Source: Boesenbergia rotunda
Lineage: Eukaryota > Streptophyta > Magnoliopsida > Zingiberales > Zingiberaceae
Length of the DNA stretch: 64,000 nucleotides
Reading direction: 5' to 3'
NCBI GenBank assembly: GCA_024364735.1
Contig: JAGFNQ010005204.1
Location: 1-64,000 of the forward strand
Position numbers and translations under genes: made by a program. Positions 35,823-47,652 of the stretch are shown piece by piece; position 1 is the first letter of the stretch; every line of letters begins with the position of its first letter. Below the pieces are notes generated by a model, which made no database searches, was not told the DNA's origin, and saw nothing but the letters and a program-made list of their open reading frames with translations.

Positions 35823-36662
35823 ATGGCCAATCAAGGATGGAACAGTGTTCGTCCGCCTCTATTCTCTGGCGAGAACTTCAGAACCTAGAAGGGTCTAATG
35901 GAATCCCACCTAAAGGCCCATCTAGATCTATGGATGATAATCCAAACGGGGTTTACAGAACCCACAGAAGATGGAATGTCAATCACCTGGGATAAATTGG
36001 ACGAACCAACTCTGAGGAAGATCGAGGCTGATGCAAGGGCAACAGCAATCATACAATGTGGCCTAACCAAGGAGCAACTCGAACTAGTAGGTCCATTTAG
36101 ATGTGCGAGAGAAATTTGGGAAAAATTGATTAACCTTCATCAAGAGATCTCAGATGAAGAAGAGGATCAGGTAAGTCATCTTGCCCTCTCGGTCCAAGCA
36201 CAGACAGCCGAGTCAGAGTCTGAACCTGAATCCAAAAGCGAATTCAAGCCAGAGTCAGACGACGAGTTTTCTGAGACAAAGTTGGTAAGTAATTTTGAAT
36301 CATTTTCTTCTAAATTAAGGTTAAATAATCAAGCTGATACTGCAATGGTCGAGGAAGGTATAGTTTTCATTGCAAGGAAAACTCCAAGAGAACTGCAAAA
36401 GTGGCCTCAACCAGTACCAGAGTCCAACTCAGACTCAATATTTGACGACAAAGAAGGAGATCGAACCAAACTATTCCGATTAGCTCGTGTTCACGACAAG
36501 ATGATAAAGAAACAAAGAAGAAAGACGACAAGTATCAAGGGGGAGATTCCCAACCGGGAATCAAAAGGTAAATTTTCAATACCTGAAAATCCAACATTTA
36601 TCTCAAATAACGTGGTTAATTTGTATAAACCAGAGTTTTATTTCAATTATGGCGTGACTTAG
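35823..36662 (+). pseudogene. Element F gag, internally deleted
   Basis: The frame begins at ATG 35823 (NSVRPPLFSGENF). It has a TAG at 35886-35888, then continues through the first half of the gag core (IEADARATAIIQCGLTKEQL, EIWEKLINLHQE). At about 36145 it jumps into an acidic Ser/Glu linker, skipping the second half of the core. A second piece of linker (FIARKTPRELQKWPQPVPESNSDS) follows; no zinc knuckle was found. The protein could not assemble normally. Confidence 0.8.
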
Positions 36663-39540
36663 ATCAGCTCCTTCCTGTTTGCTTTAATTGTATGTTGCTT
36701 TTATCTTATTTATTTATTCTTGCTTAGAATTAGGACTGGTTAGATTAAGGACTAAAACGGTTAACTAAAATTTGAACATAGTATTGGGTGGCGGTGAGAT
36801 GATAGTACGTTAGGGAAGCCATTTTGGCGGAACTAGTCGAAGCTACCGATCCAAGACCCAAACTAGTTAGACCAGAATTTATCAAAAAGTAATTTTGAAG
36901 ATGAAATTTCACTAAAAGGCTTTGTCTAGGAAAGGGTTGATGATCCAATAAGGCTATGGCCAAAGAAGGCCTAGTGCCTCACCAAGACCTAGAAGCCAAT
37001 TTTTGAAATTCAAATTCAAGTTATTCTTGTCAAATTCAAATCTAACACAAATTTCAATTGATCTTAGTCTCAACTACTTTTTCAAAATAAAGTTAAAATT
37101 CATTAAAATAGTTTTCAAAGTGAATTCAATTTTTCAAAATTAATCATGATTTTTCAAAGTTAATCCTTACTTCTATTTAAATTTGTCTCACTAAACCCAT
37201 AAGGTTAACATGCTTAATCACGTAGAACTGGATGAGACATCTAGGACCTAAAAGCATAATTCACTATCCTTTTAAATAAAAAAAATGTTTTCAAAAGTTA
37301 TTCAAAATTGTCTCTATTTTTCAAATCAATTCAGGTTATGGTAGCCTACTCTTTCAATTCTAATGCTTTCTTTAAATTTCATGTTAAATATCTCAATAGA
37401 CTCATTTTAAATATAATCTAGGGCTTGTTTGATTTAGTTATTGATTGGTCAAACATTGTCAACTGAGTCAAACTTGGTCAAAACAGTCAACCCTAATCAA
37501 CATAGTCAGACCTGCTCAACACTGAAACCCTTTAAGGAACTTAGATAAAAGTCAGACTGTGTCGGATACAGAGGGAGTTTCTTTTAATACTTTTCAAAAA
37601 ATTTAATTTTTTTTTCAAAAACCTTATGCTCTAAATCTTACTATCATCTCGGTAAGGTTTTCAAAAATTGATTCAAAAACCTTCGTATGCTACTATCTGT
37701 TTGAAAAATTATCATCATTTCAAAATATTTTTCGAAAACTGTGTTATCATTTCAAGTTATGTTTTCAAAAATGTATCTCCTTGAAAGTTATCATACTCAG
37801 AAGGTTATTCAAAATTATTCTTTTGATTTTAATAAACCCTAAAGACACAGAGGAAGGTCCACTTCTTGATCTACAAGGACTCCTAGGATGTGTCAAATTT
37901 AGGGGGAGTTTGAGTCAAAAGAAGAATTTCTGAAATGTTTTTTTGGTAATTATTTGTTTTGAAACTGTTAGATAAATTCCTTTGATCTGAACTGAACCCT
38001 AAAGACTTAGAGGAAGAACACTTGTGGTCAACAAGCTTCCAAGGACTGCGTCAAATTTAGGGGCAGGTCAAATTAAAAGAGTTATTAAATATTTTTAATA
38101 ATATGTTTTCATACACTACATTTTCAAAATTGTTATTTTAAAATGTTTTTGTGGCTTATAAAATTATTTTTGAAATACCTTAGAAAATAATACTTGACAT
38201 TGGAAAATTTTCCAGGACACTTAGGGAAATATCCTTGTAGTTAACAAGGTTTCTTAGGATTGTGTCAGACTGGAAAAGAAACCAAGTAAAGTATCATGAT
38301 CTCAAAATAACATTAAATTCTTTTAAAATATTATGTTTAAAAGTACTTATATGCATACTCTTCAAAAGTACTTATATTTTCCAAAAATTGCATAATATCT
38401 TTCAAAAGTACTTCTATTTTTCAAAATATAATGTTTTAAAAAGTTCTAATACTTTTCTGAGGCAATAGTGTTCTAAGTACGTGAATTTTCTAAAGACTTG
38501 GCTAAAAATACAAAATCTTTTTTCAAAATTGCACAATATCTTTCAAAGCGGAGTTTTTTTTTGTGCAATTTAATCTGTGTGCTTTCAAAATTATACTAAG
38601 TATTTTTATATTTTCAAAACTCATAAGCTCTGATACACACAATTTTTCCTTAAATCTTTTTTTCAAAAAGTTTCTTATTGATATATGGCCAAGAGAGAGA
38701 AAATTTTAAATTTTATCTTGTTTTCACTAAGTATTTTTAAGTGCTTTAAAATTGGTCTAAGCATCTTCAAAGTACTTTCAAAACCTCTAAAGCACTAAGT
38801 GCAGTTATTTTGAAAATATTTCTAAGTAAAATTTTCCTTAGTAAACAAAGTTTGTCTGAGCATAACCTTTGGAAATTTTTGACAAATGTTTCTAAGTAAG
38901 TTTTTCTTAGTAAACAAATCTATGTTTCAGCTAAAACTTGTCTATTTAAAGGTTTTCCAAGTAAAAATGGTTTTTAATGCACAAAATATGTTCCAAGGAA
39001 ATTTCTCTATGAGTGCAAAAGTTGAAACTTTTTAAGGGAAACTTGTTTTCAAAATGTTGGCTAAGTAAGTTACTGTTAAGTTTTTCTTGAAAACTATGTT
39101 ACAAGTTCTTGCAAGCTTTTTCTAAAATATAAGTAGAAGAGTTATCACATTAAGGGGGAGCTTCATGTATTTTCAAAACATCTATTACTTTGAACATCAT
39201 TTTTTTTAAATTATGAAATCCATTACTTAAAGTTTTTCTTGAAAACTACGTTTTTAAACTCCTTTACTTAAATTTATTTTGGTAAAACTCAAAACTCCCT
39301 ATTAGATACCTTGTTCGCCCATGTTTGTTTTTGATATATGTCAAAGGGGGAGGAAAGGTCAAAGTTAAGTTAAGTATTTTATAATACAATTATTCAGGGG
39401 GAGTATGAAAAAAAAATTTTACATTGGTTTTAGACTGTTCAGAATTGCTATGTCTCATTGGTCTTAACCTTCTTTTCTTAACTGCTATATGTTTTTACTT
39501 AACTTTGAATTGTGTTGCCATAAATCAAAAAGGGGGAGAT
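36663..39540 (+). other. Element F non-coding interior
   Basis: This is 2.9 kb of AT-rich DNA without a coding frame. 36721-36990 matches the spacer of element E. 37440-37515 has five TTGAC cores, a remnant of the W-box block. 38340-38830 has AAAAGTACTT repeats like element E's 3' region. PPT-like AGGGGGAG motifs recur (37900, 39152, 39345, 39398, 39527). The GGGCGCCC block, TATA box and aORF are absent. Confidence 0.75.
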
Positions 39541-40942
39541 TGTTGGTGCAGGAAGCACCATATCGAACCTTGTTTTGATATTGGCAAAGGATTCAAAGAT
39601 AAGTATTATTTGTGGTCTAATATGTTCGTTAAGTGTGCAGAAAGAAGACCTAGCAAAGGACTGCTAGGCAACTAGCAAAGGACTGCTAGTTATCAAAGTC
39701 CTAGCGAAGGGCTGCTAGGCACCGGGCGAAGGACAGCTTGGTATCCAAGACCTGGCAAAGGAATGCCAGGAGACAAAGACCTAGCGAAGGACTGCTAGGC
39801 AACTAGCGAAGGCTGCTAGTCACCAAGTCCTAGTGAAGGACTACTAGGCAACTAGCGAAGGGCTGCTAGTCATCAAGACCTAGCGAAGGAATGCTAGGCA
39901 CCAGGCGAAGGACAGCCTGGTACTGAAGTCCTGGTGAAGGACTGCTGGGCAAAAGTCCAACTAGAGGAGCCGGTTGGCGATAGGTAAACTCTCCTGAGAG
40001 GAGTAGGTGAGGACGCGTTTCCGTTGAGGGAACAGTAGGCGTCGGTTCGACCTAGGGTTCCATTTTGGAAACCCAAAGTCAGAACCAAGACAGCTAAGGC
40101 TGTATAAAACTAACAACTTACTGCTTTATGTTGTTTTCGGACTAACCCTGGATGCAGGACCAAAGGAACGAGTGTCTGCAGCTCAGAGAGCCTCAAAGGA
40201 GTGAGGCAGCAGCTGAGTAGGGCGCCCTGAGTGTCCCGGGCGCCCCCAAGGTGAACATAAAACAAATGAAGCAAAAGGAGCTTCAGCTGAATACTGGCCG
40301 GGGCGCCCCCAGCCACCAGGGCGCCCCGCGCCTGAAGTCAGCGATGAGGATAAGCCTCATCCAACCGATACTCCCGCTGAAAAGGTCAGCCAGGGCGCCC
40401 TCAGCTTCCCGGGCGCCCCCGTCAAGGACTTATCCCGATTTTGAAGGGATAACTCGCTGACCGCGAAGTGAGCGGATCACAGGCCACGTGGAGGGCGTCC
40501 CCGTGCTCTAAGGCGCCCTCAGAACCCTATAAAAGGCCCTCGACCCCTCAAGCCTGAAGACAACTTCTTCCAACGCTGTTACGTTCTTCTGCTCCTGTGC
40601 TTCGCTCCAGAAACCTTCCAACTCGACACGAAAGCGCCGACGACGTCCCTCTGCTCCGAGAAACATCCGATATCGGACGTCGGTAACGAAGAACTGATTT
40701 TTCATTTCTGTTATACTATTACTGTACTACAATTGTAAACTTTTGTAAGAATCTTTGCGCGATTATAGAATTGCCCTCAGTAAACGGTCAACGACCGTGG
40801 GCCTTGGAGTAGGAGTCGACCCAGGCTCCGAACCAAGTAAAAATCCCTGTGTTTGCAATTGTTCTTATTCCGCTGCGTACTTACTCTAATTCTCTTCCAA
40901 AAATTTTTAACGATATTCACCCCCCCCCCCCCCGATCCAACA
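39541..40942 (+). repeat. Element F 3' LTR
   Basis: Hairpin array 39645-39950, GGGCGCCC palindromes 40215-40520, CACGTG 40485-40490, intact TATAAAAG 40528-40535, long C-run, CCAACA end. It lacks one GGGCGCCC segment present in the 5' LTR. Confidence 0.92.
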
Positions 40943-42384
40943 TTCCATTCTTTAGAAAGTCATCCAAGGGGAAAGAACCTATGGAGGGCAGTTCAAAGGG
41001 CAAAGCCCCTTCTTCTTCTGCGCCCTCCCGAAGGCCTCAGCCTTCCTCAAGTTCTCATTTCCCCAATACTGCCAGTGAACAGGCCTTTCAATCCCGCACC
41101 TTCAAGTTACTCTCCAGCAGGTCCATTGATGGACCCTTCTTGGCAGAGCACTATCCCTCCATTGTGGAGATAATCACTTTCTACAACCTTGGCTTTCTCC
41201 TTTCTCTAGAAAGGACTATAAACTACGACCTTGTCTCCGAATTTTACAATAATCTGCAACAAGGACCTCAAGGGGGCTTTGAGTTCACTACTCTGGTCGC
41301 CAAGAGGAATTTTGATTTCTCTTATGAGATCCTGGCGGAGTATCTGGGCGGTCGACGATCGCCTAACTTGTATTCTATCTATCCTGAGCTTCCTGACCCT
41401 TTGTTGGCTCCTTTTGCGGACATTACCCCCAACGATATTTATTAGCATTTCTTTGGTCATCCCCGCCCAGCCGGTCTGGATGAGTTGGGTCCTAATTTTC
41501 TAACTTTTGCAGCACTCCGTCTCTCTCCTACCGATTACATTTTGTTTAAGATAATCACAAACTGTATCCTGCCGATCACTTCCAAGCCCTTAGCCGAGAT
41601 CCGACCCTATCATTGCCTGATGCTCTATGGCATGCACCGCCGCATGGACTTTGATAACATGGAAAGTATTTTTCAGTCCATCTTATCCTATAGAGAGCCG
41701 AGCCGACGCACTGTCTATATGACATTTGGTCATGTCATCACTGACTGGCTTATGTCAGTAGGTGTTGATGTCACCAAGGGCAGGACAGTGCCCATGGTCA
41801 GACAGGATTGTCGGCTTGGCCGGCGGGCATTTGCCAAGTCCGGCATCATCATCCGGGATCACGATCGGGCTTTGGTTTGGAAGGACGGGAGGGGTCTTGG
41901 CGAGCTACCTAGGGGAGGTCCACACTTTCAAGCACCAGCAGATGTTGCTGCACATCATGAGGATCCCGCTGCTGCTGCTGCCTATGACTTTGAGCCCGAG
42001 CCAGATTTGCACTAGCAGATTTCAAAGCTTGATCGGACCATCCAGCAGGATCTACATTTGCGAGAGCTCTATCGAGAGGAGGTCCGCTCGGAGATTCGAT
42101 CCTTCGATCGCAGACTGACCGCAGTGGAGTCTGATGTCTCCGGGGTCCGTACGCTGCAGCAGGCATGGTATGATGAGTGGCGCCGACACACATTTTCTGG
42201 AGATGCGCCCTCCGGCGGTACTGCACCTAGGTCTGTTGTTCCTTATGATGCCACGATGGATGACCCTATGCATGATGACCCCCCCCCCCTCCGCCGATGG
42301 TTGATATACTCTGCATCTGCTTGTGATTTGACTATCTGCCTGTTTGGATTGTATGACTTTCGGGTTGTATGCCTCATGACTTGA

Positions 42385-42884
42385 CTTTTATGGCCTTGTG
42401 CCGCACTTGCCTTGACTTTAATGCATTGATATGCATCTAATTAGTTGTCTGATTTTGTTGTATGTAGCACTTGACTTTTCAGGCTATGTTTGATGTCTTA
42501 CTTCTTTGACTAGATTTTGCTTATGCTTCATTCATCTGATATTATGCGTTGTTAAGATTATGCTTATGATGCCATGTTTATATGATACATATGCTTGTTT
42601 TGCCATGTCTTATCTTTGTCATATGTTTTCATATGCCCTCAAATTTTTCATATCTTATGTTGTTTTGGGAAACCCCTAGGGTTGAGGGGGAGTATGTTTA
42701 AACTTAACAGCCCCTCTAAACCCTTTTCGATGTTCGACAAAGGGGGAGAGTGTGGTTGGTTAAGTTTAGGATGATTATGTTGTAGGGGAGGATCCCGATT
42801 CCCCTATGTTTCTGGAAGTTGAGAAAATTGATTTTGAATCCCTAAACTTAAAATCGGGTTGTCAAACAACAAAAAGGGGGAGAT
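42385..42884 (+). other. Element A 3' non-coding region and polypurine tract
   Basis: After aORF there is T-rich sequence. PPT-like motifs follow at about 42685, 42738 and the probable functional tract AAAAAGGGGGAGAT (42871-42884) next to the LTR. Confidence 0.75.
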
Positions 42885-44671
42885 TGTTGATGCAGTCTGA
42901 CCCTGATTGTTGTTTTGGTATTGACATCGATTTTGGTTTAGGTTGATGATTATGATTATGATTAAGTCCTGATCGAAGATTAGGCACGGAGTGATTGAAA
43001 TCCTAACCTGGAGGGTTAGGTGTGGAAAATCCTAGCTTGGAGGGCTAGGTGTGGTGAAATCCTAACCTGGAGGGTTAGGTGTGGAAAATCCTAGCTTAGA
43101 GGGCTAGGTGTGGAGAAATCCTAACCTGGAGGGTTAGATGTGAAAAATCCTAGCTTGGAAGGCTAGGTGTGGGAAAATCCTAACTTGGAGGGTTGGGTGA
43201 AAAGTCCTAGCTTGGAGAGCTAGGTGAAAAGTCCTAACTTGGAGGATTAGGTGAAAAGTCCCAACTTGGAGGATTAGGTGAAAAGTCCCAACTTGGAGGG
43301 CTAGGTGGATGAAATCCTGGCTTGGAGGGTCAGGTCCTAGCTTGGAGGGCTAGGTTGGATGAAATTCTAGCTTGGAGGGTCAGGTTCCTAGCTTGGAGGG
43401 CTAGGTTGGAGTCCCTGGATCGGTCTGGTGACCGATCAGGGAAGTTGGCACACTGCTCCTTCGTGAATCGGTCTGGTGACTGATCCAGCGATGACTGATC
43501 GGTCTGGTGACCGATCAGGGAGCACACAGTGAGGTTGGGAACCTACTGTTCGGCTCCTGATTGGTCTGGTGACCGATCAGGGAGCGTGTAGTTCACTCAC
43601 TGCTCGGCTCCTGATCGGTCTGGTGACCGATCAGGAAGCTCACAGTGAGTTGAGTTCCCCTGCTGCTCTGCTCCGGATCGGTCCAGTGACCGATCAGGGA
43701 GCGTCCAGTAGGTTTTGGGAACCTTACTGATATGCTCCTGATCGGTTTGGTGACCGATCTGGATCACTGTACAGATCGTTTTGGTGAACAATCAGGAGTC
43801 GCGGACTCCGTCTTATAACTGATCAGGCTGGAGCCTGATCGGTCAGGGAGCTACCTGATCGGTCTGGTGACCGATCAGGTCACAGACTGATCGGTCTAGT
43901 CACCGATCAGGCCTGTGTCGCCATGAAAGCTGGGAGTCCCAGCAAAGCAGTGGATCGGTCTGGTGACCGACCCACGAGCCCTGGATCGGTCCGGTGACCG
44001 ATCACTTTAATTCAAAATGCACTGTCAAACGCTCTGAACACGTCTGAACATATCTGATTTCCCTGCTCTTAATCTCTGATGCATGATTCTCTGTATGATA
44101 TGCTGTGTTAATGGTCTGATTAAGCTGCAGGTGACATGGATAGATTCAAACACTCAAGGAGAGTCAATGGAAGCCTTTCCTTGGAGCAGGTTTGTCCATT
44201 TGCTATCTCAGGTTGCAACAGCTGGAGCTGCAGATTGGAGCTGCTGACTGGAGCTTGGCTGAGGGAAGCTCAGGGAGTCCAGGGAGAGCTCAGTGGTAGC
44301 TGGCGTTGGTAGGTGAGCAGCTGGAGGCTGCAGTGAGGTGGTGACTTGGTTTCAGTGGGAGAGACTTAAGCGCAAGGTGGCGAAGAAGTCTCAACAACAA
44401 CACTGCATACACTTGATCAGTTCTGTTCGAGCGACAACTCTTGTTTCTGCTTGTGCGATCTGTTGTTCCATCATCTTGAGCAAGCAACTGCGATCTTTGA
44501 AGCAACCATCTGTTACTTGAGCATTGGGAAGAAGAGTCAGAAAGCTTAGCGAGTCCATCAGTGAGAAGACACGAAGAAGGGGATTCTTGCATGAGATCTG
44601 CACTGAGTGGAGCTCGGGAGAAGTTTGTCTGAGTTCTTGCTGTCCTAAGTGCTCTGTAAGATCCTTCTTGT
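42885..44671 (+). repeat. Element A 3' LTR, 3' end missing
   Basis: It starts TGTTGATGCAG after the polypurine tract. It contains the CCTAAC/CCTAGC hairpin array (42988-43410), GATCGGTC palindromes (43415-44005), then sequence collinear with 17755-18414 of the 5' LTR. Similarity stops at about 44671. The last ~345 bp, including the C-run and CCAACA end, are gone and unrelated DNA follows. Confidence 0.88.
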
Positions 44672-45640
44672 TCAGTCGGGCGGGGGTAAAATCACGTGTC
44701 AGGCTCCCTTGGGAAGGGAAGGTGTCAAATATATAGTGGCACTCCCAGTCGGGCACCCCCGGTCGGGCACTCCTGGTCGGGGATTCCCGGACGGGCACTC
44801 CCAGTCGGGGATTCCCGGTCGGGCACGTCCAATCGAGGATTGCCGGTCGGGCACATCCGATCGGGAACTCCTTGACCAGGCGACTTAATCAGAATCATTC
44901 ACCCCGCTCTAAGAAGCGACTTACATAGGTCGGCTATACGGTCGGGCTCAGTTGGTCGGACCTACCTGGTCAGTAGATCGAACCAATACATACCAGGGAT
45001 GGTTGGGTTTCCTTAGCGATGAGTCCGCTCCAAAGACATAAATAGTTGAGATGCCTAGCTTATTTGACCGACCGTCTTCATTGGGTCATCCAGACTTTGG
45101 TAGGCTCACTGCTGCCTGACAGGATGAGCCCGAGTGATCAAGTGGCCACATTGTCCAAATTAGCGGGCTCCCAAGAGTAATGCGATCTTCCAAATCTTCC
45201 CATTATAAGGAAAAGACATTTGACATAATCATGACTTGTCAGGACATCAGACATTAATAAGGACAGAAGTGACATCTTGGATAGACACCTAGGCGACTGT
45301 GACAGACCCACAGAGTGACTAAGATTGTCAGGAAATCATGTCAGAAGATTGATTCTTAATGAGACAAGACAGCCCGATAAGACAGGGGGCCTCTTCCTCT
45401 CCTATATAAAGCCCTCTTGGTGTTTCATGAATGGGGTTCCTACTGCTGGAATTTTCTTCTCCACCTCTTATGTTCCCCTCCCGGTCCGATCCCGACTCAC
45501 TTTTGCCTTGTCAATCTTTAAACCCGACACCGACTCACACATTGCTGCAATTAGAGTCATCTTGATCCGACTCAGTCATCCGAGTGAAAGTCCACTCCCT
45601 TTGTCGATAGGATCAAATATATCTTATATAAAAATTAAAC
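44672..45640 (+). mobile_element. LTR-like fragment of another element family
   Basis: 44740-44880 repeats GGTCGGGCACTCCC and GGTCGGGGATTCCC motifs. A TATATAAAG box lies at about 45402, followed by a transcript-start-like region. This looks like a U3/R of an LTR, but I could not find ends, a PBS or a partner. It may have replaced the end of element A's 3' LTR. Confidence 0.4.
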
Positions 45641-47649
45641 TCTAATTACTTAGAAATACAGTATGTTTTTATCATCATAACAAATCGGGGCACTTAAGTT
45701 ATCAAGTTGTTCTCCTATGCGGAGCGAGAACAAGATATTTTTTATTTTCTTTTAGTTTTTATGTGATTTGATTGAGGTTTTAGGTCCAAAATTTACATTT
45801 TTTAATGTCAAATATTCATATTTAAATATAGTTGACAAGGTAATTATTTTAGTTAATTTGAATACATTTAAATATTGAATCAAATCAATAGTGTGGTCAT
45901 CTTCCATTCTGACATTTTATAACAAGAGCATAGAGTGAAAATAGGAGAATGAAGATTATAGTGAATGATGTGGTCTAATGTGACATTTTATATGTACATA
46001 TTCGATTATCGCTTGGACACTATCGGCGACCGAACCCGAATCAAACTATATCCTGAGGGACACGGTGAACCCGTCGGAGATTGTGCATGTAAAGTGCCAC
46101 GTTATTTACTATAATTTTTACTCACCCATTATCACTTTCCCAATCATTATTCTTATAACAAATTCTAGATTTTTAAACAATTAACTTGAACTAGTTTCTA
46201 ACTTTCTAAATTTTATTATTTCTGATCCTTATATATTAATCTGACTTCGAATATTTTAAAATAAATCTTATCTTGCTCCAATTTTTTTTTGCTTTACTTA
46301 TCTATTTGTTCATCATTCAACTATCTTTATTTCTTTAAAAACGAAATAGAATAAGTGATTTGGACATATCAATTATTCAACCATCTTTATTTACATTATT
46401 TTCAAAACAATTTTGTGACGTTTTGTAACTAAAAAATGGGTTCGGGTCATCATTCAGGCACTATAATTTAATTTAAAGTTATGATACACTTAATAAAAAA
46501 ATTTAATGAAATACTCAATGAATAACATGACACTTTACATGCATGTATACACCTAATTATCATTCAGACATCATCGGTGGCCTCCGGTTGCCGTCCCGAA
46601 TCAAACTATACCCTTGATGACACGATAAACTTGTCGAGGATCGCTGCATATAAAATATCACGTCATTAATTACTGAACTTTTCTTTAAGATTTTTCAAGC
46701 ATATCATTTTTCTTTAATTTATTAGAGAATTATGGACTAATAATAAGAAAAGATAGTGTATAATTTTGGTGTCTTCGATGAGAGGTTTACCTTGATTTAA
46801 CTAAATTAATATATGAGGTTGTGCCTCATGATCCTAATACTTCAAGATGTGAACTTTGAGTTTGAAAAAAAATCATTTTCGCCTCTGAGTGATAAAATAC
46901 TTAGAGGTGCAATAAGATAACTAAAATTCAAATTTTAAATCGAACGAGTAAAATTGTACTTTAAAATTATTTGATATGCGAATTTGATGGTAAAATACTT
47001 AGGAGAATAAAATAAGAAAATCAAAATTTAAATTTGTGTTTCAAATTTATTCGATAGGTGAATGAGGAGGAAGATTGTCTATCTTCATAATTAATCATGC
47101 AAAACTCGAACACTTAAATTATCAAAAAATAAGAATGTAGGAGTGATAAAATACTTAGAGGAATAATAAAAGATCCAAAATTTAAATTTTAATAAAGATC
47201 AATTTCTAATTGGCTGAATAGTTTTGATGATTTATTTTCTTTTAATGTATTTGGGATGCTCTTGGAGAAGCATCGGGATGAGGCTTATCATCCTTTTGCC
47301 ACAATTTCGAATATGACAAAAAGGTGATTTTGCTCCTCTCAAATACTTCAGTATCATCGATTCCATAATGAAGTACACACAGATAAATCATAGCAACGCA
47401 ATGACCTAGGGTGGATGAGTATTTCATCTAGAATGATGAAATCTTTAAGAATTGACCCCTTGCCTAATAAGACACTCTCACTCAATTGTGAATTGTGTTA
47501 TCTGTGTGGACTTTCATATTTCTAAGTACGCATAAATCGTGGTGGCAACAGATGATAATGTTCATCTCAGATACTATTCATAATCTATTCTCAAATTATA
47601 TGAAAGGAGATAAATCACTGGTGGCCTACGCATAAATCGTGTTTTGAAT
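45641..47649. other. AT-rich intergenic DNA with a degenerate direct repeat
   Basis: No gene is supported. About 45,985-46,125 and 46,535-46,670 are diverged direct copies sharing CCCGAATCAAACTATA and a GTCGGAG/GTCGAGG segment. Around 46,900, 46,990 and 47,150 the phrase GATAAAATACTTAGAGG or a variant recurs. Probably remnants of old repeats. Confidence 0.5.
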
Positions 47650-47652
47650 TTA

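Larger units (their letters stand above)
33834..40942 (+). mobile_element. Element F: Sirevirus-like element, gag-deleted, no pol, no aORF
   Basis: LTRs of 1,450 bp (33834-35283) and 1,402 bp (39541-40942) flank it, with an exact 5-bp duplication, ttcca (33829-33833 and 40943-40947). The PBS is at 35286 and the polypurine tract at 39527-39540. Its LTR and spacer are related to those of element E. Only a truncated gag remains; the rest is AT-rich decayed sequence. It sits in element A's aORF intron, eight bases of which remain between the second target copy and the acceptor. Confidence 0.92.
33495..42384 (+). pseudogene. Element A aORF: third gene, spliced, intron interrupted by element F
   Basis: Proposed exon 1 is 33495-33505 (ATG plus 8 nt, donor GTAAGC). 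Exon 2 starts at 40956 after a TTTAG acceptor. Without element F the intron would be about 335 nt. Exon 2 stays in one frame to 42384, broken by TAG at 41443 and TAG at 42013. The product has a basic, Ser/Lys-rich start (KGKEP, SSKGKAPSSS), a globular part (SEFYNNL, YEILAEYLGG, ITNCILPITSKPLAEIRPYH, MESIFQSIL) and a coiled-coil tail (RELYREEVRSEIRSFDRR). The middle aligns by eye with the aORF of element E. Function unknown. Confidence 0.65.
4274..44671 (+). mobile_element. Element A: Sirevirus-type Ty1/copia retrotransposon, oldest layer
   Basis: Once the nested elements are subtracted, the + strand order is: 5' LTR (4274-4981 plus 17489-18757, start missing), PBS (18760), gag (18816-20475), pol (20479-21835 plus 30478-32247), spacer, a third gene with an intron (33495-42384), polypurine tract (42871-42884) and a truncated 3' LTR (42885-44671). 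The long coiled-coil gag, the third gene, the C-run before the LTR end and the multiple PPT-like AGGGGGAG motifs are hallmarks of Sireviruses. It is defective: stops and frameshifts in gag, pol and the third gene, plus four large insertions. Confidence 0.88.

Noticed and set aside
41909..42273. Minus-strand frames opposite aORF of element A
   Set aside because: They are shadows of the coding strand, which is open in one frame and homologous to element E's aORF.
3230..44005. Regularly spaced GATCGGTC and CCTAGC repeats considered as CRISPR-like arrays
   Set aside because: The spacing is irregular, the spacers are themselves related, and the repeats lie in plant LTRs. Eukaryotic nuclear context rules out CRISPR.
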